Assembly (NCBI GenBank): GCA_038496445.1
Contig: JALMLS010000564.1
Location: 124,001-188,000 of the forward strand
DNA: 64,000 nt
Direction: 5' to 3'
DNA from: Trichosphaerium sp. ATCC 40318
Taxonomy: Eukaryota > Discosea > Flabellinia > Trichosidae
The translations under genes were made by a program, and so were the position numbers. Below the pieces are notes generated by a model, which did not search any database, was not told the DNA's origin, and was given only the letters and a program-made list of their open reading frames with translations. This document shows, in pieces, positions 38,417 through 50,799 of the stretch; position 1 is the first letter of the stretch; every line of letters begins with the position of its first letter.

Positions 38417-39840
38417 TTATTGAGAATCAAAGTTGACTTGTACAATCCAAGGCGCCTGATTAAACCCATCTACTTGATTAGAGAAACTAAAAGCCATCTC
38501 TTTTCCATTTTTACGCGTCAGTATAGGCATAAAGTACCCAGCATACATGGGATGACCACTAAACTTCTTTGGCTGTTCAAAAAACAGTTGCTTCTCTGAA
38601 AAAGGTCCCCATGGGTTATCTGATGTTTGAATATAGGCTTGATCACCAAAAACAGTAGTCAGCAACATATACTGTCCAAGATATTCATTATAAACAACGC
38701 TCAGTTGAGGGTTCATTAGAAAATAGTTTGTAATGTTTCCGGCAAGTGTGCTGTTTTTTGAAAACATAGTCTGTTGAAATAAATGCGTTAGTTGAACTCC
38801 TATTGATTTTTCTTTTGATTTACGTACTGTGTTTGTCCAATAGGAGTATTCGGATGGTTTTTCGATATTTTCTGGTAGTACACGGAACATTTGGACGGCA
38901 CGTGCTTTATCCTTACCACCAAGTTCTTTGATGTAGAATAAATATAAGTATGGATCAGATGTATCTTTATGATTCTTTACTGCCGCGTATACTTCTGGTA
39001 ATGTCTTACAAGGTTCAATAACATTCTCAAATACCAGTTTTTCTTCATTTGGAGATGCTACCAAACCGCGAAGGTTTTCCTCTCCAGTGCTTTGATAAAA
39101 AACATATATTTTCTCGTTTGCAACTAATCCACCTTCAAAAAGAAGTCAGTAAGCGGAGTATTTGTCACGGTTAGAAGGTATAGTTTTTTAGAAATACTTG
39201 GAGCAAGGATACTACAAAAAGTGGGATATTAAACAACATGACAATTAAAGAATGCTCAATGATTATAGAGATGGAAAAAAGGTGAAATGTAAATGAGGTT
39301 CGAAAAGTGTAACAAGAAAAAAGTAAGTATCGCACCCATTGGCCAGAACGCTAATCCATCCTTATTGTTAGGCACTAAACAAGCAGCGTGATAGTTAGAA
39401 GAAGACAAGAATTGTGCAAACATTTGAATTCCGGTTGAAGGATTTCTTGTTATCCTCAAGGCAGTATTATGAAGACCACCACAACCGCCATTAGTGAATG
39501 TATCTCCAAAAAGGAATATGGACTCTGTACCATCGTCGAAAGTAAAGGAAGCACCACCATCATATCCGGTTACATGCCAAACCTGTCTGATATCCGAGAA
39601 TGGACCTGTTCTACCCAAAAAAGTGGTTTTGAACGAAATTGTTTTCGTTTGAGACGTTAACGACATAGATGATTCATTGTTGGTGTTATACGCGTCCGTA
39701 TAAATTTGAGAGAAGTTGAAGGTGTACGAGGCAATCTCTGGACCAACGTACGCTGTTCCAGTGCAACATTGTCCTACAACACCCGACACAAAGGCAAAGG
39801 CTGCTAGGAGAAAGACTAGGAAGAAAAAATGAACAGACAT
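38417..39840 (-). CDS. Secreted protein with a beta-propeller-like (DUF4185/5005-type) domain
   Basis: Two exons, 39840-39336 and 39132-38417, joined in phase to 406 aa. N-terminal signal peptide (MSVHFFFLVFLLAAFAFVSG). A Gly-rich blade motif SIFLFGDTFTNGGCGGLHNT resembles the GDT motif of five-bladed propeller domains grouped near DUF4185 and glycosidases. A second half has SDPYLYLFYIKELG and FSGHPMYAGYFMPIL. It may bind or cleave extracellular carbohydrate, but no catalytic residue can be assigned with confidence. The 203-nt intron contains a second stretch that looks coding in a different phase and is not needed for the join. Confidence 0.7.
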
Positions 39841-40267
39841 ACTTTGTTACGAAGTGTCAGCTTTTGGGTAGCACAACGAAGTTTAACTTACGTATGAAGC
39901 TCATATTTTTTCCTCTGAACTTTCTACAAGATGACCCTGAATACGTAGTCTATGCAATGTACGTGTAACCACTATCTACACGTAGTGGATGCTAAGAGGC
40001 GAAATTTTTTAAGATATTGGAAATACATTCAGTGACTTCTGGAGACTGTCGTTTACCATCACGATTTATCTCAGTTTAACTCTTTTGTGACAACTCTACC
40101 AACAAGGGACATACATCGTGTTCGCACTTGCGTGAAGTAGACGACTAGCCCGTACGTTTTACACTAAAATTACACATATCAACGTTAATACCTCCTAGAA
40201 TCGGCTACTGAAACGAATAGCCACGTTATCAATACCACAGCTTTGTTACATCGGCTTATAGCACAAC
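39841..40267. other. Divergent intergenic region
   Basis: About 430 bp between the secreted protein start and the histone variant start. No gene recognised; presumably holds both promoters. Confidence 0.4.
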
Positions 40268-40991
40268 ATGGAAGATTCGTCCCCTGACCAATCGTATTCG
40301 TCTCCTATACGAACAAAACAAACAGCCAGGTACGTTTTATCTGATAATAAAAGAATACGGTCAGTTTTTTTTTGACACTGATGTCAATTTAGAAAGAGCT
40401 CTGGTGGCCGTGCCCCTCTGAGCCAGAGAAGAAGAGCTGCAAAAAGCTGTACACCACTTCCGAACACAATGCACCAACCGCTAACGCAAGACTGTAGTCA
40501 AAAGAAAAGCCCGAAGGCAATCAGCTGAAACAATGCCTGCCTTCCCTTCGAAATTACAAACGTTTAAAAAAAGGCCAGTGGGTAGACGTAGGTACAAGAA
40601 TGGAGAAAAAGCACTCCTTGAAATATCATACTACCAAAAAAGCACGTGTTATCTCATACCAAAAGCTTCATTTCAGCGTCTGGTACTACATGCTTCAAAT
40701 TTTGTTTTATGAAGAGAATAACTACATGCTTATTTTATGATAAGGTGAGGGATATAATGCGAGGTCATGATGGAGACATACGAATCACAAAGCAAGGTAA
40801 AGCTTTTTTTTTTTTTTGGTCTGTTTTTTCTTAATAGTAAATTAGCAATGGCAGCTCTCCATGAGGCTTCTGAGACGTATTTAGTTGGACACTTAGAAGA
40901 TACAAATCTAGCCGCCATCCACGCAAAGCGTGTGACTATACAACAAAAAGACCAGGTGCTGATCTCTGTACTAAGAGGAGAGAGAACGTGA
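40268..40991 (+). CDS. Divergent histone H3 variant, candidate centromeric H3
   Basis: Five exons (40268-40329, 40393-40448, 40498-40682, 40745-40796, 40846-40991) give 166 aa, about 30 longer than canonical H3. After 14 extra residues the tail reads [15 protein letters not shown], close to the canonical H3 tail, then an unusual Arg/Lys-rich insert. The histone fold is clear: [51 protein letters not shown] and HAKRVTI. Many positions fixed in H3 are changed ([22 protein letters not shown]). Loop 1 is not lengthened, which is common but not universal in CENP-A. It is intron-containing, unlike replication-coupled H3 genes. A specialised or centromeric nucleosome role is inferred. Confidence 0.85.
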
Positions 40992-41254
40992 TAATAATAA
41001 ATTTCAACTCTTGTTTTTTACTTCTTTAAAAAGTGATAACAGAAAAAAATTATTATATGGTAGTAAACGTCAATTATTACATTCTAACACAACCCAGTTC
41101 TATTAGCGTTTCGAGTGTTTCTTTGGATATTTGTCTTTCTTCTATTTTTCTTTTCCTAATTTTTGAATAAGGTTTTTTTGGTTTACTCGTTTGTTACTGT
41201 ACGTTATAATTGGCTCAGTTAAGCGCTCCATTCCAAATCGTTTAAACTCAGATA
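40992..41254. other. Convergent 3' intergenic region
   Basis: About 260 bp between two convergent stops. AT-rich, no gene seen. Confidence 0.4.
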
Positions 41255-43993
41255 CTACGAAGGAAATGTGAATCTTGCGCTGTTATCTAAATGACTATGT
41301 GTACCTATGAAATCCAGATTCTTCCTCTTCCTTATTGGACCAAAATTACCGTCGTAAACCCATGTTGGAGTACGTTCTGTACGGAGAACGACCTACAAAA
41401 GTCTTATTTATTGACAAAGGTAACAGGACGTACATCCATGTATGAGATATTGTTCTTTAAACCAATCCTTTCGTTCAATGCAGCTCCATTTTCGAGAAGA
41501 AATGTCACTTCTTCATCACGGCTAAGCGATAATATAAGCTTCAGTAGACATGTCGGACAACACGTGCTTGGCATAAACCACAACAAGTAATGGAGTATAT
41601 CCACGTTTATCTCTTGCATTGACGTCAGCACCATGATCAATAAGAAGTTTACCAATGGCAATAGTTTTAAAGTTAAAAAGCGGTAAGGTTTGTCCCTAAG
41701 GTATTTTCAGTTGACCTGTAGATAAAAAGCGGAAGTTTACTCACAATATTTACGTTTGCTCCATTTTCGACTAACAGTCTCACAATATCAAGCTGGTTTG
41801 TCTATCACGTGTTATACAAGTCTATACAAACATGCGAATAGTAAAGCCGTACCTGAAGAGCAAGTGTAAGTGGTGTCTGCCCACGCGAATCTACGTGATC
41901 TATATCGTAGTCAAAGAATTTAAACTAACAAAAGAATAAGCTAATATTAGCAACAAAGATCTCATTTTTAACTGCTGTACCACGTATTTTACCACCTCTA
42001 TACCTCTAGCACGTATACCCATATGCAATATAGAGTCTCCATTCTTGAAGCTTGCCTCTTTAACATCATGTTCAACAGCAAGTTGTGCAACCTTGATTAA
42101 CCTCTGTGGTGTGCAACTATATGCGCTTATTTCTTTTTCAAAAGAATCAAGAATCTTCATACAAACACCAGTCAACATTAACATCCCATTGATCAGTATG
42201 TCCGTACCAGGGCTTTCTTGTCTCTACAAAAGGACAAGATATATCGTGCAAGCTTAAAGTCACCTCTTCTAACAGCTGTATGTACCAGTGAAGGTTTACC
42301 TGGAGCAAGTGATATATCAACACCGTATTGATAAATCAATATTTCAAGTATTTCTGTAGCACGATTTCGAAAGCACAACTCAAGAACTTTATCAATATCA
42401 AACAAAAGCTTATCTTTCGCCTTAAAAAAAGCATGAGAACAAAAAAAAAACCTACAGAGTATTTTGGCTTGTAACTATTTTTCTAGTCAAATGCTCATTC
42501 TTATGCATGGCAAGTGAATTATGGGCTTGTTTAAAAGTACAAAAAGTGTTTGAAAAGTAGATTGTGTTGTTTTTTACGGAATTTACCGGAAATGTTTGAA
42601 CAACTTGTTGATATGAAGTTCAAAAACAATATGTACCCATGATTTACTGTTATTGTCGACATGCAAATATGTATGTATAAGTTCAATGACGTCCCTCTTA
42701 TGTTCATTACTTGGCCCGATAATATACATCTTAGTGAGAGCGGTAAGTATACTTATACTATCATGTAATATTCCTTGATCTCTACCTTAAAAAAAGCAGT
42801 TAAAATCACATTTTCAAAAAAAAAAAAAAGATAAAGGTTGAAGAGAACTTACCATTAGTAACTATATCTCTAAGCATTTCCTTGTAACTATGCGAATACA
42901 TAACTTCTGGTTTAGTGTATACTTTTGATAGAAGTGATAGCTTTGTTTCAAAGTCTCCAATAAAGTCCTCCCTTTCTAGATTGATATACCTATTCCTGTA
43001 CCACCCCTGATCGCCAACAAACAAGGTTTTAAGATTAGAAAAACTGTCCTTTTTAGCGTATACTGTCTTCACAAATGAAATATCCTAAGTCATTTAATCA
43101 ATCAACTCTCACTTAATCGAAAATCAAAGTATTGATAAGTGCGTACCAAAACTTCCAAGTGTGGCACTTGCTTCTTCAATTCACCACAAGATACAGATAA
43201 ACCCATAGAATTACCGATAAACAAGCGTCTCAAGTTTGGTGTGTGACTGATAAGGTTATGGAACCTTGCTGTTGTTTTTGCGAAAATCACAGCTCCATGA
43301 TGGTCTTTTCTAGTCCAGTGTGTATTTGTTAAGTATAATGTATCAAGTTTCTTTCCTTTTGGAAACCAAGGTGTAGCTAAAAGTCGAGACACTCTTCCTG
43401 CATGGAACCACATGTTGCTCATATCCAGGGTGTGTAGGTTTGGTGCAGCTGATAATATGGCTAATGGATCAGTTATAGATGCACCCGATAGTATAAGAGT
43501 GTGCAGACTATGAGACCTAGAGCTAAGTTATGATTTTCGAAAAAGAAAAAAAAGCAAAACAAACGAGAATCAAATGAGAAAGTATGATAACACACCTCGC
43601 TCTACAAACTGATTGAATGGTTTTTTGAGGACTTTGGCGGACAGGAAACCGATGTTTTGTGAAATCTAGCCTGTCCCAGTAGTATCTCAAGCAGAATTCT
43701 CTGAAAACCCTAAAAATTGCTTTATAAGCGTTTACATCCGATTTCAGTCATACCTGCATACGGAAGATACACATAAAAGTGCTTCTACGTGAGATAGCCA
43801 CGTTCGTTGGAAAACCCTGTTGGTAAAGACGTCAGGACGTTAAAATCTATTGCAGCATGCCTATCGAACACTCGAACGAGGATTTCAGGCGGTACATCAA
43901 CGATCTAGTACCAGTGTTGATTAATTGTACCAGTTATATTTATATAACACCTACCAAGGCTCTTTGCGATTCTATTGAACTGGAAACGCTCAT
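41255..43993 (-). CDS. F-box / leucine-rich / ankyrin repeat protein
   Basis: Begins MSVSSSIESQRAL and soon shows an F-box (IVDVPPEILVRVFDRH). Leucine-rich stretches follow (HTLILSGASITDPLAIL, LRRLFIGNSMGLSV, LKTLFVGDQGW). Ankyrin-type repeats occupy the C-terminal half (GKPSLVHTAVRRGDFKLARY, NGDSILHMGIRARGIEVVKY, IGKLLIDHGADVNARDKRG). A single gene is assumed because exons are continuous in phase between the LRR and ankyrin parts through VMYSHSYKEMLRD and MYIIGPSNEHKRD. F-box proteins bring substrates to SCF ubiquitin ligases, and the RBX1-like gene at the window start encodes the RING partner. Exon borders in the ankyrin part and the last exon are approximate. Confidence 0.6.
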
Positions 43994-44220
43994 TAGCTTC
44001 TTTACTTCAAATAAAACTGTGCAGGAAACTTAACACGACGCTAAGTCACCTACAGACAAACAAATCGACAGTTGTTTGTCTGAAACCTGCTCTATATTTA
44101 TTTTTTTAGCATTTACAAGATATTGGGCATAGGTGGTTCTTTATATAATTTTTATGAAGTATGAGTTCTGCTCCTAAATTCAAAACACGTGTTACCAAAG
44201 TAAGAAAAAGAAATAAGGTT

Positions 44221-47200
44221 TTAGTGCCTTTGTTCACTGGGTTCAAGCTGTTTAGATATTTTCCAAAATTCCTTCGTATCTGTAACCCATACGGACGCAT
44301 CAAGCTCTTGGATGAATGTACGTACTGCAGGATATCCACCACTTCCAAAATCGTACGAACTTTGTTGGAACTTACGGAGAGTCCCGAGAAGCTCCTTTAA
44401 TAAAGTTAATAAAATTGATATTCGAATATCTGCTTTTAGTCACTTTGTACGTACTTCTGATTGTTGCTTCTTTGATGGTGCTGAACCTTCTGTTAAGTAT
44501 ATCAAATCTCTCAAAAATACGCCCCTTTTTGTAGTAGCGTGAGAACAAGCTGTTCAGGCCTAATGGGTACCTACAAATATGGAACGCAGCATTGTGCTTG
44601 CTCAAGCTCACCGCGATAGTTACTGTAATTCCCAGCATAGTTCATGACGTCATTGAGTTGCTTCATTATCTATAATATCATATTAAATCAAAACAAATAT
44701 AGGCAGGTACTATAAAAAGGCGGATATGTCACATAGAACAACACATTGTTAAAATAATTGTTTACCTTAATGTTACTTTGAGAAACGCCTTCAAAAGTAC
44801 GTTTCAGGCGCGTAATTGGTCCGTCATTTAGGCCAGATAGAACTGCCATTAGAGAGTGATAGTTACCTATGGGTTATTTTTATTAACATGAAAATAAACA
44901 GGTGTCAACATACCAAACTTGTGTAGATGCTGTGCAATTTTTATAAACTTTTTAACCATCTTAGCACGTGTTTTAACCCGTTCGTGATCCAATATTTCTT
45001 TTTCAACCCAATATGTTATTGTATTGAATTTATTGATCATAGCCACCTTTATTTCGCGTAAAGAGTCAGAAAACAAGAGTTTTTCTTAACCAAAAAACAA
45101 GTACCAAATTAGGTGCCTCAGCTTTTCGTTTACTATGTTTATACCATTCCTCATTCTACGCAAAAATTAGTACAATCAGAAATATACATGACACTACCTT
45201 AATAGCAGAGAATAGTTCATGATCTGCCAAGGTAATCTCACGTGCAATAACTTTGGAGCTAATACCAAAAATATTGATGGTAAATTCAGCTTGCAGATCT
45301 TCCTTGATTAAAAGGTTAAATTGAAAGACAATTATTTTCGTCTCTATCTTGGAGTACCTTGGATTTCGTTTTATCGTCATTGACTTCAAGAGTTTGCGAA
45401 GAATTAGTGTTGCTACCATTAGAAGTAGGACTGTCATCCACATTCAATTGATTTCGTTTCTCAGCAAGTCTACAAACGATTACTTATTGAAAATAGTATG
45501 TTTGGGTTGTACCGCATTTGCAGCTTTGCAAGGCGCATGTCATGAGGATCAATACTGATATGCTTGTTTCTTTGCCTTATGTAACATTCTTTTAGTGCTT
45601 TCTTAAATTTTTTATCAACAATGAATCGGATAAACACCTAGACTTGTTAGTAAGAGGTAAAAATACTTAAAAAAAAAATAGCGCACTCTTATCATGTCAT
45701 GAAGATCGTTGTCCATTGACGTGAACTTGGTTATTACAATATTACGTATCTTCTGGCAAATTACAATTTGGAGTGTCATGCGTGTTGTTCCTTGCATTTC
45801 ACGTCCAGTGAGTAGCCAATACCTTGAAAGTGTTAACATTTTTGGATTTCATCTCTTATCATTGACAACGTCACAAGCCCAAAAAAATCGTCGTACGAGT
45901 TAATGAGCCTAACCAGCAACTCTTGTGTACTCATATTTTCTGTAGCAGTAGCGATTTTAACCAATAATTCTCCTCTACCCAAAGCAGCAGCATCTTCGAA
46001 ATAATTTAACAAAAAACAAGGTAACATGTCAAATAATCAAACAACTTAGTGAGTGTTTTCTTACCTATAGAATTATCTGGAACGCTACCAACAAGAACAC
46101 CCATTAGATGGTGGTTATCAATATCCACAATATTAGCTATTTGGGTTTAATAAGAAACATGCTGTATCTAACCAGTGTGGAGAAATATACATTACCTGCA
46201 ACCCACATTCTCTCTTGAATTAAAAGTCGGCGTCGATAGAAAGTAAACCAGAAAGCTCGCCTTATTAATAACATTACAATCCGTTGACAAATAAAAAACA
46301 AAAAAAAATGCGGTTGATTTATCACGTGACAAGAATTGATTTTTGTGGATATAAATAAATAATTAACATACCGTTTATCCAACATGCGATTCCATAGTTT
46401 GGATACCTTAATAGTACTATACAAGTCTTCCAAGCCAAGAAAAAGAAAAGTTCTCAATAAAACACTCTCTAGCTGGTTTATAGGCATACGATCACAAGGC
46501 ATATTCAAAAATCCCGTGCTAGCGCCGTTCACATCTAAAAAAAAAATGAGACTATTTTGAGTTTGTTACTAACTACCTTTGTCGCTTGAAAACGATTCGC
46601 TGTCACTTTCAGAGTAGTCATCTTCTGTCGCTGCTGCTTCAGCGCCTGGTACAGGAAGAGGGCGAGAGTAGCCGGGCTTCTCAGCAATAGGCCGCAAGAC
46701 TGAACCAGCTGGTATATTATGGATCTATCAATGAATGAAAAGGCGTTTGTCGGGTTTAAAATATTTTCTACTGCGAAAGAGCTAAAACTAACGTATCTAC
46801 TTTTTTTCTAATTTACAAACATACTGTTTTCCTGGCGGAACTTGCCTTAAAAGTCGGCCTGCCATTTTTATCTGATACTATTTTCCTTGTATTAATTGTC
46901 CTAGAGTTCCTCTTTGCACGTTCGTTCCTCTCTTCACACACGTGGTAAGTACAGAAAAAAAATAACAAAAATTGGAACAAGTTCAGATAAAATAAACCAA
47001 GATTGACCATCGGGTAGGATATTCACGTACGTTTTGTCTTGCGCAGTATTACACCAGTATCTGAGTTAGCTCTTTTATGACCATGCCCTTTTGTCCTACT
47101 TGGCTTCAACTTATTTGGAGTAAACTGTCTACTATGGCAAAGTGAGCACGAATCTAGTAAAAAAATTCCTTTTAAGGTTCTCACACTGCTGGTTCTGCTA

Positions 47201-48199
47201 TTGTTACAGAAGTTCTGTTGGATGCTTTAGAATCCATGTTTGAAAATTTAGATCTAGGTGGAGCAACAACCATATGAAGTGCAGGAGAATTTCCAACAGA
47301 ACCAGAACGAGTCAAAGGAGCCTTTTTACTAGCATCCTTCGAAGCAGGAAGTAAAATATCTGTCTCCAATTCTTGCAGATAGACCTCTCTAGACGCCAGT
47401 GTACGCTCTAGAGATGATACTTCCGTCTCTGCCATTTTAAGAAGCGTCCTAATACAATCAGTCGATTGCCGAATTTTTTGTCGAAATCAAAAAGGGCAAG
47501 ACAAAAACAAAAACGAGCTCGTTCGTATTTTTCTTCTAGTTTCAGGAAATGCACTTCATTAAAGTTGTGTAGTATTATCATACCGTAAAGACTTTAATTG
47601 TGCAGCTAGCTCTTTATTAACTAATTCACGATACTTTGTCAATCGAGTCACCTACACAAAGACATAAGGAGCTGGGATTACAAAAAAAACGAAAAAGATT
47701 GCCATCAACAACAAAAAAAATTAAATAAATTCTGATTGTTTTTTTGTACGGACTTTTTCGACATCATACGAGTCTGTCGTTCCGCTTGCTAGACTGAGAG
47801 CTCTATCACGTTGTTTTTGCTTCTTTGTTTTACCTATAGTCTACTTTAGCTCTCATACGCCATTTAATAACCTCAATCATCGAATACAGCAAAATACAGC
47901 CAAAAAATCTCAACGGAGCGAAAATGTTTTTGTCACGTGCTTACTTGTTCCGAGCTCCCTTGATTTCTTCTTCTTACCACCCTTTGTATTCAAGTAGTTT
48001 GGAGGAAGGATATTACTGGCGCAAGTTAGCGTAGTTGGTTTGCATTGTTTTTTTTTAAATTTATTGCGTGCATGGCTGAACTATCTGGTAGCGATTCATT
48101 TGTTGTTTGGACTTGTTCGCAGAGTTGTTCCAACTCATCTTTAATGTGCCGTAGAGACGTCTTGAACGGTATGTAGTTACTTATCTTATTGTTGGCCAT
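44221..48199 (-). CDS. Coiled-coil / F-box / RasGEF protein
   Basis: Starts MANNKISNYIPFKTSLRH. Coiled-coil segments (RLTKYRELVNKELAAQLKSL; TLLKMAETEVSSLERTLASR) occupy the first third, followed by a Ser/Thr/Pro-rich linker with a CSLCH Cys pair and an F-box (QLESVLLRTFLFLGLEDLYS). A RasGEF-N-like stretch is at about 46100-45600. The CDC25 catalytic domain lies at about 45340-44221: ITLADHELFSAIKNEEWYK, ITYWVEKEILDHERVKTRAK, FIKIAQHLHKFGNYHS, ending near EFWKISKQLEPSEQRH. It would load GTP onto a Ras-type GTPase. A RasGEF with an F-box points to coupling with ubiquitination. Neighbouring F-box/ankyrin gene lies directly downstream on the same strand. Confidence 0.75.
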
Positions 48200-48510
48200 G
48201 ATTGAGCAGCCCTAGTGGCCTTACACTACGCGTTACGCGGACACATTTTTTTTAAAGCAATGAATCACATCAATGGAAATTCTTCTTGATCACCCGTTCT
48301 CCTTACACAATTGCTGATATCTCGCTTGGTATCAATGAATACGCTCTTTCCTCATGCAACAAGATCAAATCGTCAAAAATAGCTTTATTACACTGCACCA
48401 CAATACTACAAGCCTGTTGCGGTTTGGAACGGCTGTACTTAAAGAACCAGTGGCAATTCGGGTTAAGTTACGTAAATTGCTACTCAGGCACCTGCATTGC
48501 CACAGCAACT

Positions 48511-50466
48511 ATGGTACAACTTCTACTTACGAAAAAAACGTTGAGTATTGTATGTAGAGTAGATCACCTTCGGCAGAGCACGTTGAGCTTGAGCATCTTG
48601 GCGAAGAAAAGCATACACCGCCAAGAGATGAAAGAGAGAACAAGTAAGAAAGATACAATTCAATTTATCATAAATTCTCTGCAGTTCTCCTCAACCGAGA
48701 TCCCCACGGGGCTCACCACGCAAGCCACAATCCCCCACTCAAACGCGTGAAAGTACAGAACGACCAAGCCGTTCGCCTGAACAAGAAAGAGCTCCACGCT
48801 CTCCTACAAATGATTCAATGCCAGAAAACGGCTCTCCGAGGCGTGAGCGTTCAGAAGACCGAAGACGCTCCCCTGAGGACCGCAGAAGCCCTAGAAGGAG
48901 AAGAAGCGAGTCTCCTGACACTAAAAACAAAGGTAATTACCTATTTGATCAAACGTTTTACGCTTACAAAAAAACCAGGGTGTACTTTGTACGTTGCCGG
49001 TATGTCACACCGTACACGCGTAGAAGACCTAGAGAAGCTTATTGCAAAACATGGTAAAGTATTATCCACACACTTGGTACGCCGATCCTGAAAAACCTCG
49101 TACGTTTTTCACTTTGGGCCAACACCGCTTTAGGTCACTGACCCACGCACAAATGAGTCTAGAGGGTTTGCTTTTGTAACAATGGAGACAGTTAGTGCGT
49201 CAAAGGAGGCAATATTCGAGTTACACAAATCAACGCTTGACGGTCGTGTTATTACAGTTGCAGAGGTACAAAAAGATCTATTTTTTTTTTCTTTTCAGTG
49301 CAAACTTGACAAGCCAACAGTTTTTCCTCTTTTTTTGCTTGTTTATCTCCTCTGGGTCTAAACGGTGGAAGGGCATCACACGACACTCTACAATTGCGTT
49401 TATTATACAAATTCAACTCCACGCTTTACAACTTTTCACAACACTTTTACAACTTCTACATCTCCCAATCGGTGTGTCACCTTGCAAGCATCCGTTTATG
49501 GCCATTGTGAGTCGCGCGTAAAGGTCAAGAGTTCCAGAAAACAAAAAAGGCCACCACACCTGTTAGTTGACTGCCAAACGTACTCTCAGAACCCCCAAAC
49601 CTTGAACCGCTCAACACACATGTCCCAAATGTCTTTTCAAATCAAGCATCAAACCCCAACGCCTATCCAACTATTTTACCACCAACTCACTATTCAAATC
49701 AAACACCTTTTGGACAGCCACACAATTGGCCTCTTGAGGCTTACAAAATATACTCACGCAATATCAAAGGCAAATAGAGCAAAACCAAGAAAGTCTACAC
49801 CTGGTAGATATTTAGGACACACAAGAAGACCAGACAGACATTATAGTAGTAGTACGTAGTAATAAGGGGAGAACAATGAGTGGGAAATGATCACATTTAT
49901 TGTTTTACTTTCTTCTACTTTGTAGTTTCTACTTGTAAACTCGCACCAAAACAGAAGCGTATACGCCTCTATTTTGGTCTTTTTTTTTTGTTTGGTATGT
50001 TGACAAAACCCAGGGAGAGAACCATATCGACCAAGAGAAGAGCGCCGCCACTGTATGTGATTTACCATTACCCCTTTCATTTATTCCATACTTACTTTTT
50101 TTTACAGCATCGCGATACGATCCTTATGATCGCAGAGATAGAAGGAGGTCTCCACCTCGCGATTCATACCGCGAACGCGACAGCTATGACAGGTACGCTA
50201 AATCTAAAACTTTTTGAGCTTTTGCTGGCTTACACCTTCAAAGGCGCCGCGAACCACAATATGAGAGGCGCGAACGCGACTATGATCGCCGAGATGCACG
50301 CGATTACGATCGCAGAGAGCCTCGTGACTATGACCGTAGAGAACCACCTCACTACTCAGAGCGGGAAAGAAGATCTCCTCCTCGCTACTCCAGACGCGAT
50401 TCGCCTCCTCCAAGACGGGAGTATGAAAGACGCGAGTATGACAGACGCTCCCCGCGACACTATTGA
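48511..50466 (+). CDS. Tra2-like SR splicing factor (RS-RRM-RS)
   Basis: RNA-binding splicing regulator with an RS domain on each side of one RRM, the Transformer-2 layout. RS1: SPQPRSPRGSPRKPQSP and RRRSPEDRRSPRRRRSE. RRM: RNP2 is LYVAGM and RNP1 is RGFAFVTM, with DPRTNESRG between. RS2 has many Arg-Asp-Tyr repeats (YDRRDARDYDRREP, PPRYSRRDSPPPRREYE) to the TGA at 50464. The proposed start is an ATG at 48511 separated from the next codon by an intron (48514-48557), so exon 1 codes only for Met. Exon 2 then begins SRSPSAEHVELE. Introns within the 49.3-50.0 kb stretch are not fully resolved. It acts in the nucleus on exon inclusion in the family. Confidence 0.75.
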
Positions 50467-50799
50467 GTGTAAATATAAACTTACAAACTCGGATTTTCAA
50501 ACCGCACAAAAATAAATACCAAACTTAACGATTTTTAAATTAAGTTGTCTGTTGTGGCTTTTGTTTTTGTTACTATTTCCCTACAGCTCATATTACTCTG
50601 GTACGTTCACAGCAAAAGAGAACAAAATGAATACAGTAGTGTCAGCTAGCGAGTTCTTGATTGTTTCCTGCGCTACCAGTGCCAACTCGATATACTACTT
50701 GCTAGATGCCTATTTGTATTATTTTTAACGCAACAAATGTTGATCTAATTCTGATCGTCAACCATGAACTGTTTTCATTTCTCATCACTGTTTTAGAAC
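50467..50799. other. Intergenic region
   Basis: About 330 bp between the Tra2-like stop and the phosphate carrier start. No gene or RNA recognised. Confidence 0.4.

Noticed and set aside
39133-39335. An extra exon in the propeller-like gene (a hydrophobic frame inside the intron)
   Set aside because: It cannot be joined in phase to either neighbour, whereas direct splicing of the two exons is in phase.
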